The notes beneath the pieces are model-generated. The model was not told where the DNA came from. It did no database searches and saw nothing but the letters and a program-made list of their open reading frames with translations. The position numbers and the translations under genes were made by a program. Of a stretch of DNA of 64,000 nucleotides, positions 1 to 11,285 are shown piece by piece. The stretch is from Doryteuthis pealeii. Lineage: Eukaryota > Mollusca > Cephalopoda > Myopsida > Loliginidae. Position 1 is the stretch's first letter; every line of letters starts with the position of its first letter. The stretch spans positions 88,695,140 through 88,759,139 of the forward strand of contig CM042143.1 of assembly GCA_023376005.1 (NCBI GenBank), written 5' to 3'.

Positions 1-125
1 AAAAGAATGCAACGCCCTGTTTCTTGAGATTTAAAAAAAATAAAAAATAAAAAAAAGAGTTGAGCTTTTGCTTGATCACATTAGTCAATACTGTTGTTGT
101 TTAGTGCACTTTTCTATCAGAATCA

Positions 126-343
126 TACCATGTTTCCCCTAAAATAAGACCTAGAGTGATTTTTTCAGGATGATTTTAAAATAACCCCTAGTTGAGAGCA
201 GTAGACAAACGAAATAAATAAGTATTCTTCACAAGCAAATCATGTGACGCAAACACTCAACATCACCCCAAAATAAGCCCTAGTGTTATATTTCGGAGTG
301 AAAATTAATATAAGCCCCGTTTTATTTTTGGCGAAACACGGTA
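126..343. mobile_element. Mariner-type MITE
   Basis: Terminal inverted repeats are visible: the left end reads TACCATGTTTCCCCTAAAAT and the reverse complement of the right end reads TACCGTGTTTCGCCAAAAAT, both starting with TA. The body of about 215 bp is AT-rich and non-coding. The TA ends and the shape fit a non-autonomous Tc1/mariner-superfamily element. The superfamily is inferred from the ends alone. Confidence 0.6.
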
Positions 344-677
344 CGAGTTGTTTATCAAAAGTATAATTGTAAGTTAGATGTTATTCGAAAAGTGATTTGT
401 TCAAGCAATTTCAAAATGAATTCTTCTTTGACATAAGACAATTAGAATTAATCTCTAAAACAACTAATGGCAAGTTCTAAAAGATAAACGATGAGTGAAT
501 CAAGTAAATAGAAATTTGGTTAAAAAACTATAAAAATAATTACTACGGCAAAAGCAATTTTTAAAAAATATCTAAACATCCACAACCCTAAAAATTTGAT
601 GACTGAATCACAATCAGTAGATTAAAATGTCTAACTCCAAAAAGATAACTACACTTCACATGTTACATTCAGCTCGC
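344..677. other. AT-rich spacer
   Basis: No gene, RNA or clear repeat structure was seen in this stretch. Confidence 0.4.
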
Positions 678-1025
678 ACCAAATCAAGATAGAAATAATG
701 CACCACTCCCCCATACACAATCATACATACCCCCTAGTCTTGACCACTGAAACATGTTCCCTACAATCACAGAATCGGTTTTTGTCACAAAAAATTCTTT
801 AGACTTGATCTATAAGCCACACTGTATCCATGACCATACACTTCCAAACAAGAGGAAAAGGGTACCAAATAAAAATAATGCACCCTTCCCCATACACAAT
901 CATAGATACCCTCTTGACTTGACCATCAAAAGAATCGGTTCTTGTCAAAAAAAAAATGCTTTAGACTTGTTCTATAGGCCACACTGTATCCATGACCATA
1001 CACCTCCAGCCAAGAGGGAAAGGGC
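678..1025. repeat. Two-copy tandem duplication
   Basis: Two adjacent units of about 186 and 162 bp (678-863 and 864-1025) share a start (accaaat...aataatgcac) and an end (ccacactgtatccatgacca then a lysine/arginine-codon-rich stretch). A 110-codon open frame crosses both units, but it is an accident of the duplication. It matches no family I know. Confidence 0.6.
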
Positions 1026-1027
1026 AC

Positions 1028-1927
1028 CAACGTTTACACCAACCAGATACACATGTGGAAAAAAGGACTCTACAGATGGTGTCTAATAATTTGGCGCCTG
1101 GAACGAGTACTACAAAAACAAGGAGTACCAAACCAGAAACAAACAAAGCAAAACACAGCCAAAGCAACGAGACAAGTGACGGGTTCACTTCACTCATAAC
1201 GCCATATTTGCAAATCTTTAAGTACGTAAGCCAACCATGGCTCCAGACACTGTCCAAACCGATCTGGACAATGGTGCACAGATTGGCAGCATTGTAAAGT
1301 TTTTAGATATTACAAACAAAAAAAAAAAAAAAAAAGAAAAAGATGTATTAGAGATGTCTTCGAAATTTCTTGAAAGTTGTTACATCCTGTTGTTTTGACA
1401 AAAAAATTCTTGAGGTCAGAAACGGATCTTTGTTGTTGGTTGACATATTCCACAGACTTTGGTAAAATAATTCTGTGGGAATTCTTCTGACATGTTGAAG
1501 TTTCTGTGGAATTCACAAGGCACACAACGGGTCAGTCGGTTTCTGCCAGGAATCTTACTGGTCTTTGGTCCCGTTCCTTAAGTTTCTTCATCCCTCTACA
1601 AGATCCTTTCTGTAACGATAAAAACAAATAAAGAATTAATACAAAAGACAAGCATTAAAGTTTAGTGGCATATCAAACTTTGTGGGTTATCTAATGCCAA
1701 TGTAGCGATTGTCTTCCTTTGTTGAAATAGGATTGAGATTGGAAAAAGGGTTATCTTCCCTTGCCACCAGGGTTTGCCATTGGGGGGGGGGGTCACTATT
1801 TGGCTATTTAAACACAGCCAGAGAAAAACTCCTTTTTCTCATCTGGGATCTCCAGATTGAACAAAAAAACTATTGTTATTAAATAATGTCCATGCAAGAA
1901 TATTTTTCTTTTTCAGGAAAAACACAA
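1028..1927. other. Non-coding block with repeat debris
   Basis: Holds a poly(A) run near 1320, a short fragment of the window's 580-bp retroposon (its conserved end, tggcatatcaa...gtgggttat, near 1660-1703), and behind it an LTR-like stretch (TGTAGCG near 1702, TATTTAA near 1805, ATTAAAT near 1880). No TSD was found for that stretch. No host gene seen. Confidence 0.35.
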
Positions 1928-2321
1928 TCTCTATTAATAATGGAGATTCGCTTCCGGTTTTTGTCTGTAACAAAAATTACGTCACTGCTTACGTCACATT
2001 ACCCAAAATCGTCATAACATAGAATAAATACACTCAAAATTTGAACATGCAACATTAGACAGTCCTCATTGTTTTTTAAAACAAGTTTTAATAAATACAT
2101 GACTGGTATTATATATCTATATATAGTTTGTTTTATTTTAATACATATTTAAAGTTTACATTTCAAATTGTTTTATTTTTTAATCCTTTAACGAATTTGA
2201 TGATTTTACTTACTTAGGGTACAAACTCGCTGACATTGAATTTTTTACTCCCACACCTCAGGCAATATGTTCAAAAATCTATTTTACATCGCCCGGAGGG
2301 CGTTTTTTTATTTTGTACTAG
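1928..2321 (+). mobile_element. Helitron-like element, family B copy 1
   Basis: Starts with TC directly after an A and ends CTAG directly before a T, the A|T insertion pattern of Helitrons. A short hairpin, CGCCC-gga-GGGCG (about 2290-2302), lies just inside the 3' end. The 5' part (aataatggagattcg ... gtcactgcttacgtcac) recurs at 18.1, 22.6, 56.0 and 63.2 kb. No protein is encoded, so it is non-autonomous. Assignment rests on terminal structure only. Confidence 0.65.
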
Positions 2322-3198
2322 TCTTTCATAATATAGTGATTCAAGTTCAAACCCCATATTGAGTCAAGCAACACAATTTTTACTTTTTTTTAAGTTGACT
2401 GAAAATAGGGAAGAAGAGTCTTAACGACATTATTCCTTTTCAAGAAAAAAACATGCTTCTCACTGTTTCCAAAAATAGTTCTACGTGTGCCCCAGTAGTA
2501 AATGTTACCTACAATTACTGAAAACTTTTTCCTTGTGTACTTCCATTGAGTATTTTCAATGTGAGTCTGTTAAATCCGTAATTACTACTGTTGTACATCT
2601 TACATATTAGAACGGTGTTGGGGTCTTTCTTGCTATGAGTTTGAATCACTCGTCGCCACTGTTGTGTCCTTAAAAGGGATACAACCAAACTAGGCTGTAG
2701 TCAAGTGGAAGGACCAGTCAACACGTTCGTAGATTTAAGATAGAGGGTTTTATTGCAGAGAGATACAATAAGACAGACAAGAAATAGTAAGGCACACTAC
2801 TAATCCTCGAAACCAGCCCAGCATAATGCAGTGCTTCTATATATATAGTCAGACCACATGGGTAAGAGAGAGTGTGGAATATTCCAATACATTCATTACT
2901 TTAACTATACATGTGCCATTATTATACTCAATACTCCATAGAGGTTTTTGGCTCACCAGCCTTGTGAATAGCCATATAACATGCGAGCCTTTTTACACTC
3001 ACATGTCTGCATGGAGGTCACTACCACATGGTCCTGTATTAAATAAACAACAACCTTTTGAGATAGGACTTTTATCTCTTTGTTGAATTCTTTCTTCCTT
3101 AGGACGTTCATCTTCATTGTTTTGTATTTTATGTTGAATGTTGCTCAGACAATAAAGTCTGTATGTGTTATGTTATCTCTTTGTTGGAATTTGTTGTA
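2322..3198. other. Possible LTR remnant, minus orientation
   Basis: Around 2640-3000 the minus strand carries a GCAATAAAA poly(A)-signal-like string (near 2750) in a less AT-rich block, reminiscent of a retroelement LTR. No terminal repeats or target duplication could be fixed. The open frames at 2826 and 3080 show no family features and are probably noise. Confidence 0.25.
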
Positions 3199-3200
3199 TA

Positions 3201-3432
3201 CTGGGTGCAGCATAAGTACCGCCCTTTTTAATTTCTTATCTTATAATGTCTATTTTCTTTATTATTTTCTTTAATTAATTTTCTAAATCTTTATTTTTTC
3301 AGATATTTTATACAACCATGAGATTAACAAAGGAACTGAGAGTAAAATCAATTCAATTGTACTATCAAAATAATAAAAAAGGCTTTAATCTTGTTCCACT
3401 TAAACAAAAGGCGTTACTTATGCCGCACCCTG
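3201..3432 (+). mobile_element. Mariner-like deletion derivative
   Basis: The ends are inverted repeats flanked by TA: CTGGGTGCAGCATAAGTACC on the left, and CAGGGTGCGGCATAAGTAAC as the reverse complement of the right. Inside, an ATG near 3318 opens a short frame (MRLTKELRVKSIQLYYQ...) resembling the N-terminal helix-turn-helix of mariner-type transposases. It runs straight into the right end, so the catalytic part is deleted. Confidence 0.6.
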
Positions 3433-3510
3433 TATATTCACCTGCATTCAGAGGCTTTACTGGGGCCTCCTAACATATTATAAGAAGTGGTATTAGCTAC
3501 TGAAGCTATA

Positions 3511-3769
3511 AGTAAGTAAAGTCATTGGGGTGGCCTAAAGTCGGTATCAACCAGACAGCGAAGGAGTCTATCCCCCTTTTCACTAGCGCTAGACCAAGGA
3601 GATTGTTTTTTGGCATCTGAGGTGGAGCGCCACACCTACCATCAGCTCCTTACTTTACCGCACAGATCCCTGTGCTACTCATGCGCTGAGTTGGCGAGGG
3701 CCGGTATCGGGCAAGGAACCTTGTGGTTCCTAGCCGAACACTCTACCGACTGAGCTAAACCAGTGACCC
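3511..3769 (-). mobile_element. tRNA-derived SINE, family 1
   Basis: On the minus strand the unit starts with a tRNA-like head (tttagctcagtcggtagag, A box) followed by a B-box region. A conserved body follows (tgagtagcacagggatctgt ... gtggcgctccacctcag) and the 3' end reads gactttacttactta. Near-identical copies lie at 13571, 18570 and 43817, with a fragment at 54690. Confidence 0.75.
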
Positions 3770-3819
3770 TGAAGTGATGTGAACACAAAATCATACCAAA
3801 TCCATCCTTGTAGAAGAAC

Positions 3820-4433
3820 AGTAAAATTGTAAAATTTCAACATTTTTAGGAATCTTAAGATAATAGGATATTCATTTGTGGTAATCTTGAATTTTAAAAT
3901 TGGCAATTCCGAATGGACTTGTTATTTAATTGAAAAACTTCTGTTAAAATAAGTTTCACCATTAAATATTGTGATTGTAAAATTTCAACATTGTGATGAA
4001 ACTCAAATTGACATGAAATATAATTTTTGGCAGTTTCTTGGACTAAGCATTGTGATAATTTGCATTTACAGAAAGGAGATATTATTCAATTTTAAAAACA
4101 GTGTTTCCATTAAATTGAAATATTGTGATTGTGAAATTTCAACATTTTAATGTAACTCAAGATTAAATGAAATACATTTGTGACAATCTTGATTTTTTAA
4201 ATTGACAATGCAAAAATTACTTATTACTTAATTGCAATCCACATGCTAAAATAACAGTGTTTGTATTAAATTAAAATATTGTAATATTTAAACATTTAAT
4301 GAAACTCAAAATGACATGAGTCTTGGACTATACATTATTGAAATTAGAGATGCAGAAATGACTTTTTTTTTAAATTTGAAAAACCATGTTAAAAAAAACA
4401 GCATTTCCATTAATTTCACATATTGTGATAGTA
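3820..4433. repeat. Satellite-like tandem array, ~150 bp unit
   Basis: A unit beginning tattgtgattgtaaaatttc and continuing aatgaaactcaagatgacatg recurs at about 3825, 3968, 4122, 4275 and 4420, a period near 150 bp. The fifth copy is interrupted at 4433 and resumes at 4881-4955 after an LTR-like insertion. Confidence 0.65.
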
Positions 4434-4880
4434 TTGTTGGAAGACAAAATAGAATGGTCTCCCTTTTTACATTGTTTAAGGGGCTCTTCCATGTTGTGTC
4501 ATTATTGGTCCAGTAACAAGACTAGAATCACTCTCTCTTTTACGAACATTATGCTGAAAGTGACAGACGTGGTCGTTCACACCTCAGCAGCTACCAAAGG
4601 TACCTGTCTTTGTTCCCAGACCTCTTGAGAAATAATAAGTGGTTTCCACCCCTTTGTTGTTAAAACTTTCTTCATGTTCCATGGAACGCATTGTGACCCT
4701 TTTATAGTTTGGGACTGGTACTTTGTTCCTTCTTTGTATGTTGTGTAATTAAATCTTATGAAGCATTAATTGACTTGTCTTTTTCCCAACCAAATATTAT
4801 GTGTTAGGTTACCCTCTTTTGGATAACCTAATGCATTATAGGAATACAGGTGTTAGCTATGAGTTAAGACCTCACAAATT
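4434..4880 (+). mobile_element. LTR-like insertion within the satellite
   Basis: About 447 bp starting TGTTGGAAGAC and ending ...AATTCTTATA split the fifth satellite unit. GTAT precedes it and follows it, a possible 4-bp target duplication. Its last third (tgttaggttaccctc ... attctta) is related to 24.84-24.93 kb. The TG start and size suggest a solo LTR, but the end is not a clean CA, so superfamily is open. Confidence 0.45.
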
Positions 4881-4955
4881 CTTATAGTATGATTTCAACC
4901 TTGTAATGTAACTCAAGATGACATTAAATACTTTTGTGCTGTTTCTTGGACAATA

Positions 4956-6116
4956 AAAGTAAATTTGTTTGTTTATCCCCTATAGTAATCAATATGATTA
5001 CTATAATCAGTAATCAGTTAGAATGTCTCCAAAAGTATCAGTATGGGCAACATTTTATGGCAAAGCATATGCCATTATTAAAATTGACCTTTGAGTTTAT
5101 TTGGTGTCACTATGGTTCACTTATCAAATATTGTTAAATTTACTTTTTAGCTTTTTTTGTAAACACATATACATACACACACACACACACACACACATGA
5201 TAAAGATTGCTGATCAAAAGTGAACTAGTTTCTAAATGTAGACATATCAACAAATTTTTCTAGTGTCAACTACCACCTGACCCTAATTAATCCCATATTT
5301 ATGCCCCTTTTAAATTTATTTGTTTTATTTTTCTTTTCTTTTACATCTGAACACTGTGTACATTAATATCCCTAAGCATTTTATGATTTTGTGCATAAGT
5401 CTCATCTAAAAAGATTCTATCACATTATACAAACACTTTACCAACCACTTTTTACTATTCACCCGTCTGAAGATTGCCTAATATGCATGAAACTTGAGTA
5501 ACAGTATTATACCCATAATATTGTATTTGAGGTTTTAAATCTGCTCTGCTAATTTAGAATTGAACACCTTTCCTATTTGCTATCCTTCATTATATATATA
5601 TATATATATATATATAATGTACTGTGTCTTGTTTCTTATAAATAGCCTTGTTTCTTCTTGTGTGAAAATGACTCTTAAATTAAGATCCCGGGTAACCCTG
5701 TACTGGCTTTTAGAAACAAACCAGAGTGCAAGTCTTTTGTGTCAACAAGTTTATTGCATCCTCTGATCGTCGTAGTAGTCCGCAACACAGAGAGAGATAG
5801 AAAGATGTTTATAATAACAGAATTGGCATGATCGGAGTTAGTAAATTTATCAATTCACCTGGTGAGCTAGCAGTCAAAATTGGGAGAAGAAAGAAAAAAG
5901 GAAGGAAAACAGGCCAGTTGATTTTCAGCTAAGCTAAGGTCGGCATTGTGTTGCTTCTCTAGTCACTTTGGTCCCCTATTTTATGATTATTGATAATCAG
6001 CTGATTATTTTTCTGACGTCATTCCCCTACGTATTTCTGTATATTTTAATTCCATTGTATATTGTTATATTGTATTATATAAGTATATTGGAATTTTAAC
6101 TAAACAATTCAAAGGT
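4956..6116. other. Non-coding stretch with microsatellites
   Basis: Contains a CA run at about 5168-5198 and an AT run at about 5592-5616. A block at about 5690-6110 has a minus-strand GCAATAAAC signal near 5750 and could be an LTR remnant. No gene was recognised. Confidence 0.35.
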
Positions 6117-6519
6117 CCCCTCCGATCAATCGGCTGGTCACGTCAAGCCCTAGCACCTATATGATTTTCCCAACCCTATTGCCCTTATGGCAAGCCCCAA
6201 CTCCTTTTTATCATATGGGTGCTAGAAGGCGGTGGCTGCGGGTCTACATGTCCTGGGAATGACGTTAAACTCTATCTGATGGTGAGGTTCCAGTTCTGGA
6301 GGTTTGGGGAATGTGGAGCACCCCTTCATCACCATTGCTCCCTGGTCCACTCTGACCTGGAGTGGTAGTACTGTTAGGGTCCCATCTATGGGTTAAATAG
6401 AAAAATGTATTTATAAAAAAATTGTATTATCCATTAAGAATTGATTTATTTCAAAACTTTATTGGCATTAAATGACCCACTGAGGTTGATATGCCGTAAA
6501 ACAAAACAAACCAAACCAT
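6117..6519 (+). mobile_element. 580-bp retroposon family, A-rich-tail copy
   Basis: This copy runs in what appears to be the sense direction. Its 3' end is cccactgaggttgatatgcc followed by an A-rich tail (gtaaaacaaaacaaaccaaacc). It lacks the 5' third seen in the copies at 21236, 30206 and 31655, as expected from 5' truncation in target-primed reverse transcription. No protein is encoded. Confidence 0.6.
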
Positions 6520-6854
6520 CAAAATGCATTCTAACCAAATTCTTCCTTTTAAAATATTTTTCAAAAATATTTTTTTCTTTCTTCTTCACCCATAATTTAC
6601 TTTTACTAAGATTGATTGTTTTGCAACTCTTAATTACCTCTGATCACTAATTATATATATATATATATATATATACACAAGACTTGTCTAGTATATATAG
6701 TTGTGTATTTCCTAACAGTGCCAGAGGTCATTGTTCAAGATGCAGGTTAAATACTAAAATTCTGAATACTGATTTTCAATACAAGCTGTCTCCACTTTAA
6801 AGATTGGTACAATAACTCTTCCCACTCTCATTTCCTTCATAATATATATTTATT

Positions 6855-6886
<32 letters not shown>

Positions 6887-7780
6887 CTTATGTATACTTG
6901 AAACAGATTAGTGTTATCACTTCCGTGCACTCACCCCTTCCCTATCTTTCCCATACTCTTTCTTTCTTATTATATTTTTTCTGTGTAGCATGTTCTTTTT
7001 CTTCCCTTTCTTTCTTTATATTAAAAAAAGAATGGTCCATTATTTAGCTGAGGTGTCGACACGTATTTGGACGGTCTCATTTTTAACCAGATGATGTTGC
7101 AAGATGATAATGGTTGTATTTTTTAAGACACCAATATCAATATATAGAGGATTGATAAGAGCTTGGCAGACTGACAAAAGAGAATTTTGTTACCCCCAAT
7201 TTGATCTTGTGTTTCATTAAGCTGAGCTAAATAAATCTATTCCTAATCCTAATTTGTGTTGGCGTGGATAAAAAAAAGAATTAATCAACTCCGAGATCAT
7301 TATATTTAAAAACTTGATATGATGCCCTACATATATTGTGGGAGAATAAGTAAAATCTATATATCAATACTCGTGTTGCTTCGGAGTATGACTTATCATC
7401 TTACAACACTCTCTGTAGCATTCCCAGTTGATTTTTTTTTTATTTGAGGTTATTGTTATTTAATCATATTAGTTAAATAGAGCTGTGTAAATGGAGTTCA
7501 AAACTGTTTGAATTATGCAAATATCCCCAATGGTTCAAAAGTTATGAGAATTTAAAGCCCCCAAATTGGGGGGTACAAAAGTGGACATGATTTTTGTAAA
7601 AAACATGTCAAATCATGGACCAATTCAGAACAAGAAATTCAGTATTTTCTCCAATTTCTTTATTTTTGGAGCAATTTTGATAAAACTTGGCATTCTTATG
7701 GAAAATTGTATGTTCTTTCTGATTCTGCACTGAAATTGTATGTATCTCTATGCTGTAACCAATTATTTAGAGAATAAGAG
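6520..7780. other. AT-rich spacer with a degraded repeat copy
   Basis: AT microsatellites lie at about 6650-6675 and 6842-6890. About 6897-7115 is a partial copy of the family C Helitron-like element (shared strings cagattagtgttatcacttcc and tccattatttagctgaggtg) without its diagnostic end. No gene seen. Confidence 0.4.
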
Positions 7781-7784
7781 GTAC

Positions 7785-8565
7785 TGATAGCAGGTTTTTT
7801 AAAGTTTACCACAAGATTATTCAACATTTTCATTTTTATACTGCATGTATACACATATATAATATTAATTTAAATATATAACATTACTTTGAACTTAAAA
7901 ATACATTTCTAAATGCTGCTGTTGAATTACATACAAGAAATAATTACCTATTTACATATACTTTTACACAAAGCTGTCTGCATGTGCAGAGTTGTTTACA
8001 TTTCTCGTAATTTTAAGTTGTTTTTTCCAAAATTGAAAGTTTGACAAAGAAACCCTGACTGTTAAGCAACATCTAAATAACACGTTATATATGAAAATAA
8101 TTCTGAGACTATCTTCTATTAGTGATGAAGTGCTTTTTTTTTTGCTTATCTTATACTTTTTGAAGAAATCTCCATCAACTTTTGTCTATCATTTTTCGCT
8201 TCCAAAAATCGGAACAGAAAAAAAACAAGTTCCTACTTGTTTTTTAAGGTGTGTGCTAATTAAGTGTAAAATTTCAAGAATATTGATAAAGATTAGCCAC
8301 TTTGATTTTACAAAATAAATTACCGTATAAATTTCATTCTGAGAAAAAAGTCATATTACAAATTTCCGGCTGTTGGAAAAAAAATATTGTTTTAACTCGC
8401 CGTAAAAAATAATGCAATAGATAAAAACACATAAAAATTACATATTTAGAAAGATTATTTTATTTTATTTACAACCATATAAATATTTTTAAGTTTGGGC
8501 CTGTGAAATGCAAGAAATTGCGATTTAAACCGATTAAGGTCGGAATTTGGAAATGTCCAACACAA
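7785..8565 (+). repeat. Dispersed ~800-bp repeat D, copy 1
   Basis: Collinear with 28260-29065: shared stretches include taccacaagattatt at the start, atatgaaaataattctgaga in the middle and acataaaaattacatattta near the end. No coding capacity is evident and the ends are not defined, so the element type is unknown. Confidence 0.6.
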
Positions 8566-8589
8566 TCAATGAAACAGCTGGTGTTCTTA

Positions 8590-8905
8590 CTCTCTGGTTA
8601 AAAATGAGACCGTTCAAATCATCCAAGATTAAATGCAAAAATGTATACCCTGATTAACTAGTGTTGCTTATCCAAAGAATTCTTATTTCTTATGAGTGCT
8701 GAAAGAAGAGAGTAGGGAAAGATAGAGATAGGGGTGAGCACAGAGAAGCGATAATGCTAATCTGTTTCAATTGAACATAATGAAAAGAGAGAGAAAAAGT
8801 GAGAGAGAGTTAAATCAAGATTATCAAATATAGCTCTCAAGTAAACATATCAAATGTCATAATAATTAAATTATCATACTGTGGTATATCCACAGGTCCT
8901 GCTAG
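8590..8905 (+). mobile_element. Helitron-like element, family C
   Basis: The 3' end has a perfect short hairpin, TGTGG-tatat-CCACA, then GGTCCTG and CTAG followed by T, the classic Helitron terminus. Related copies are at 10848-11285 (opposite strand) and 37590-38032, with a partial one near 6.9 kb. The 5' end is approximate. Confidence 0.6.
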
Positions 8906-9439
8906 TAAGATAAATAAAATAATTAAATGAAATGATAAAAAATGATTTAAAAGAAACAAAATAAATACATTGTAGGAAAATGAATAAATAAAATAATAAT
9001 AATAAAAAATTAAAATTAATTAAATACATTTTTCCCATGATGCCAAACAATAAAAGAACCAGAAAGGGGTTTGGATTATCTGCCCATGTTTATGACCCTA
9101 CTTCTGAAAAAAAGATAATCTCCCTTTTTTTACTTCAACAATGCTTTCAAGAGCTCCCTAAAGGGGGTAATCAAAGTAAGTACATAAACTTTTGATATTT
9201 GGCTCTTTTCTCAACTCAACGCCATGCTGATTTGAGCACAACCAATAACTACATTCTTATAGATATTATCCAAAATTACTTCTGCTCCTAAAACTAAGGA
9301 CAAAAATGTTGCTTCTTTTTGTTGGGATTAAATTCCTTACTTGCCACAGTTCCCCTAGTTGAAATTATGGGACCATGCATTTTTTGCATTGGCCATGGCA
9401 TGAGCTTCGGTTTGGAAAAAAAAAAAAATTTTAGACTTA
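8906..9439. other. AT-rich spacer
   Basis: A low-complexity A/T stretch (about 8900-9040) followed by unremarkable sequence. No gene or clear repeat seen. Confidence 0.4.
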
Positions 9440-9447
9440 CAAGAAAG

Positions 9448-9627
9448 GGTTATTTCCTATAATTCTAACATAAACAAAGGGGAACCACTCTTGACTGATA
9501 CATTATTTATTGATCTACTAGGAAAAAAGAAGACGGGGTTAGGGTTAGTTTAATGGGAAAATAAATAAATAAATTACCAGTCAAGAGTGGTTCTCCTTTG
9601 TTTATGTTAGACTTATAGGAAATAACC
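9448..9627. mobile_element. hAT-type palindromic MITE, copy 1
   Basis: Inverted termini GGTTATTTCCTATAA...TTATAGGAAATAACC enclose 180 bp. It is flanked on both sides by the identical 8-mer CAAGAAAG (9440-9447 and 9628-9635). An 8-bp target duplication is the hAT superfamily signature. There is no transposase. Confidence 0.8.
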
Positions 9628-9794
9628 CAAGAAAGAGTTTAGGAATTTTGGTTTCCCTTGAATAAACAGTCCATAGTAAAACCCAAGATTTCCATTGCTT
9701 CTTTTATCTAACAATTGTTGTTTTATATGTGGACAAGCACATTTCACCTGAAACTAGCAGGAGTTAACTCTTTGACTACCAAATTTCTCCTATG

Positions 9795-9985
9795 GGTTAT
9801 TTCCTATAACTCCAACCTAAAAAAATGAATGAATTTTATCTGTTAATTAATCTACCCATTATTTTCCCATTAAACTAACCCTAAACCCGTCTTCTTTTTT
9901 CCTAGTAGATCAATAAATAAATAAATAATTTATCAGTCAATCAGAGTGGTTCCCCTTTTTTAGGTTGGAGTTATAGGAAATAACC
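9795..9985. mobile_element. hAT-type palindromic MITE, copy 2
   Basis: Same termini and internal landmarks (tagtagatcaataaataa) as the copy 170 bp upstream, but with the interior inverted. The flanking 8-mers CTCCTATG and CTCCTGTC are partly matched, suggesting an older insertion. Confidence 0.7.
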
Positions 9986-10207
9986 CTCCTGTCTGAAACA
10001 AGTTTTTTACCTGTATGATGGGATATTTTGAAGTTCACATTGCCAGTAGTCATTCAACTATGACTGGCTGACCTACAATGAGTGCTCTGAACTGACTGAC
10101 ACAGGGATCGATTTTTTAACTGGTCGCTTTGTCTGCTAAACATTCTTTTCTTTCTCCTTCCCCAGAAATTAGATCACCATTTTCTTTTTAATTTGAATTT
10201 TCTATAT

Positions 10208-10495
10208 ATATTTACCAACCCCTCCGCACGAGCAGGATGTGACACAAAGTCAATTTCCTAAGCGGAGTTCAACAGGTTTGAATTTAGAGTTTTCCTTCTC
10301 CTAGACCGGTTGCCTAACCAAGGTTAAAGAGTCCAGTCTGCCCTACTATTTATCCATAGCTGGAGGGAGAGTAGGATTCATACCTTTCCCAAGGGTATTA
10401 GCGCTAAGTGAAATGCAATTAACAAGTCCAGGATTTGAACTCGGGGCGATGAGTCATTTCCCATTACTTTAACCATTACACCACGTGTTTCCATT
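10208..10495 (-). mobile_element. tRNA-derived SINE, family 2
   Basis: Minus strand: a tRNA-like head (gtggtgtaatggttaaagta as A box; gagttcaaatcctggac as B box), then a body with acttagcgctaatacccttg and an end near gtgacacaaagtc / ctgctcgtgcggaggggttg. Sister copies are at 29690 (plus) and 58205 (minus). Confidence 0.7.
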
Positions 10496-10499
10496 AAAT

Positions 10500-10847
10500 T
10501 TTCTATAAGCCGTTTAATTGCATTACAAGAACTAGCAGTAGTTTGGGTTGAACTGGTTTTTTGATATCTCATTTTTATCTCAGATATATCCTGGTAGAAA
10601 TTTCACCATGTTTATTGCTTATGCCATCCATTTCTATTAGATAAAAATCATTGTGCATTTTAAGTGTTACACTGTTAGCATGTTTTTTAGTTGTTTTTTT
10701 TTTAGGTCTATACAATTAACATGAATGAATGGTATACTACAGAGATCCCCATGGCATAGTGATTAACAACATCCTGGCCTGTGACATTGTAGTAAGAAGT
10801 TTATTTTAGAACATAAGACAGTTGACCTTGAAGCAATAGTTCACATA
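10500..10847. other. Spacer
   Basis: No gene recognised. A tRNA-like B-box-poor SINE fragment may lie at about 10742-10800 (catggcatagtgattaacaa), too degraded to assign. Confidence 0.25.
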
Positions 10848-11285
10848 CTAGCAGGACCTGTGGATATACTACAGTATGATAATTTATTTAGTACAATGTT
10901 TGATATGTTTGCTTAAGAGCTAAATAGTTCAATATGTAAAAAGTATGATAATCTTGATTTAACTCTTACTCTTTTTTTCTTTCTTTCCCTCTTTTCATTA
11001 TGTTCAATTGAAACAGATTAGTGTTATCACTTCCGCATGCTCACCTCTCTCTTTCCCCTACTTTCTTTCTTTCTTATATTTTTTCTATGTAGCACGTTCT
11101 TGTTTTTCCTTTCTTTATAATAAAAACAGAAGGGTCCATTATTTAGCTGAGGTGACAACACTCATAATAAGAATTTGGCAGAAAAGCAACACCAGATAAT
11201 CAGGATTTACGTTTTTGCATTTTATCTTGGACAATTTGGACAGTCTCATTTTTAACCAGAGGGTGTTGCAAGATGATAACGGTTG
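10848..11285 (-). mobile_element. Helitron-like element, family C, reverse copy
   Basis: On the minus strand it ends with a hairpin related to TGTGG-tatat-CCACA, then GGTCCTG and CTAG before T, as in the copy ending at 8905. The interior shares gaaacagattagtgttatca and tccattatttagctgaggtg with the other copies. Confidence 0.55.

Noticed and set aside
754..1086. 110-codon open frame as a gene
   Set aside because: It spans a tandem duplication, is low in typical protein composition, has no domain and no splice or promoter context.
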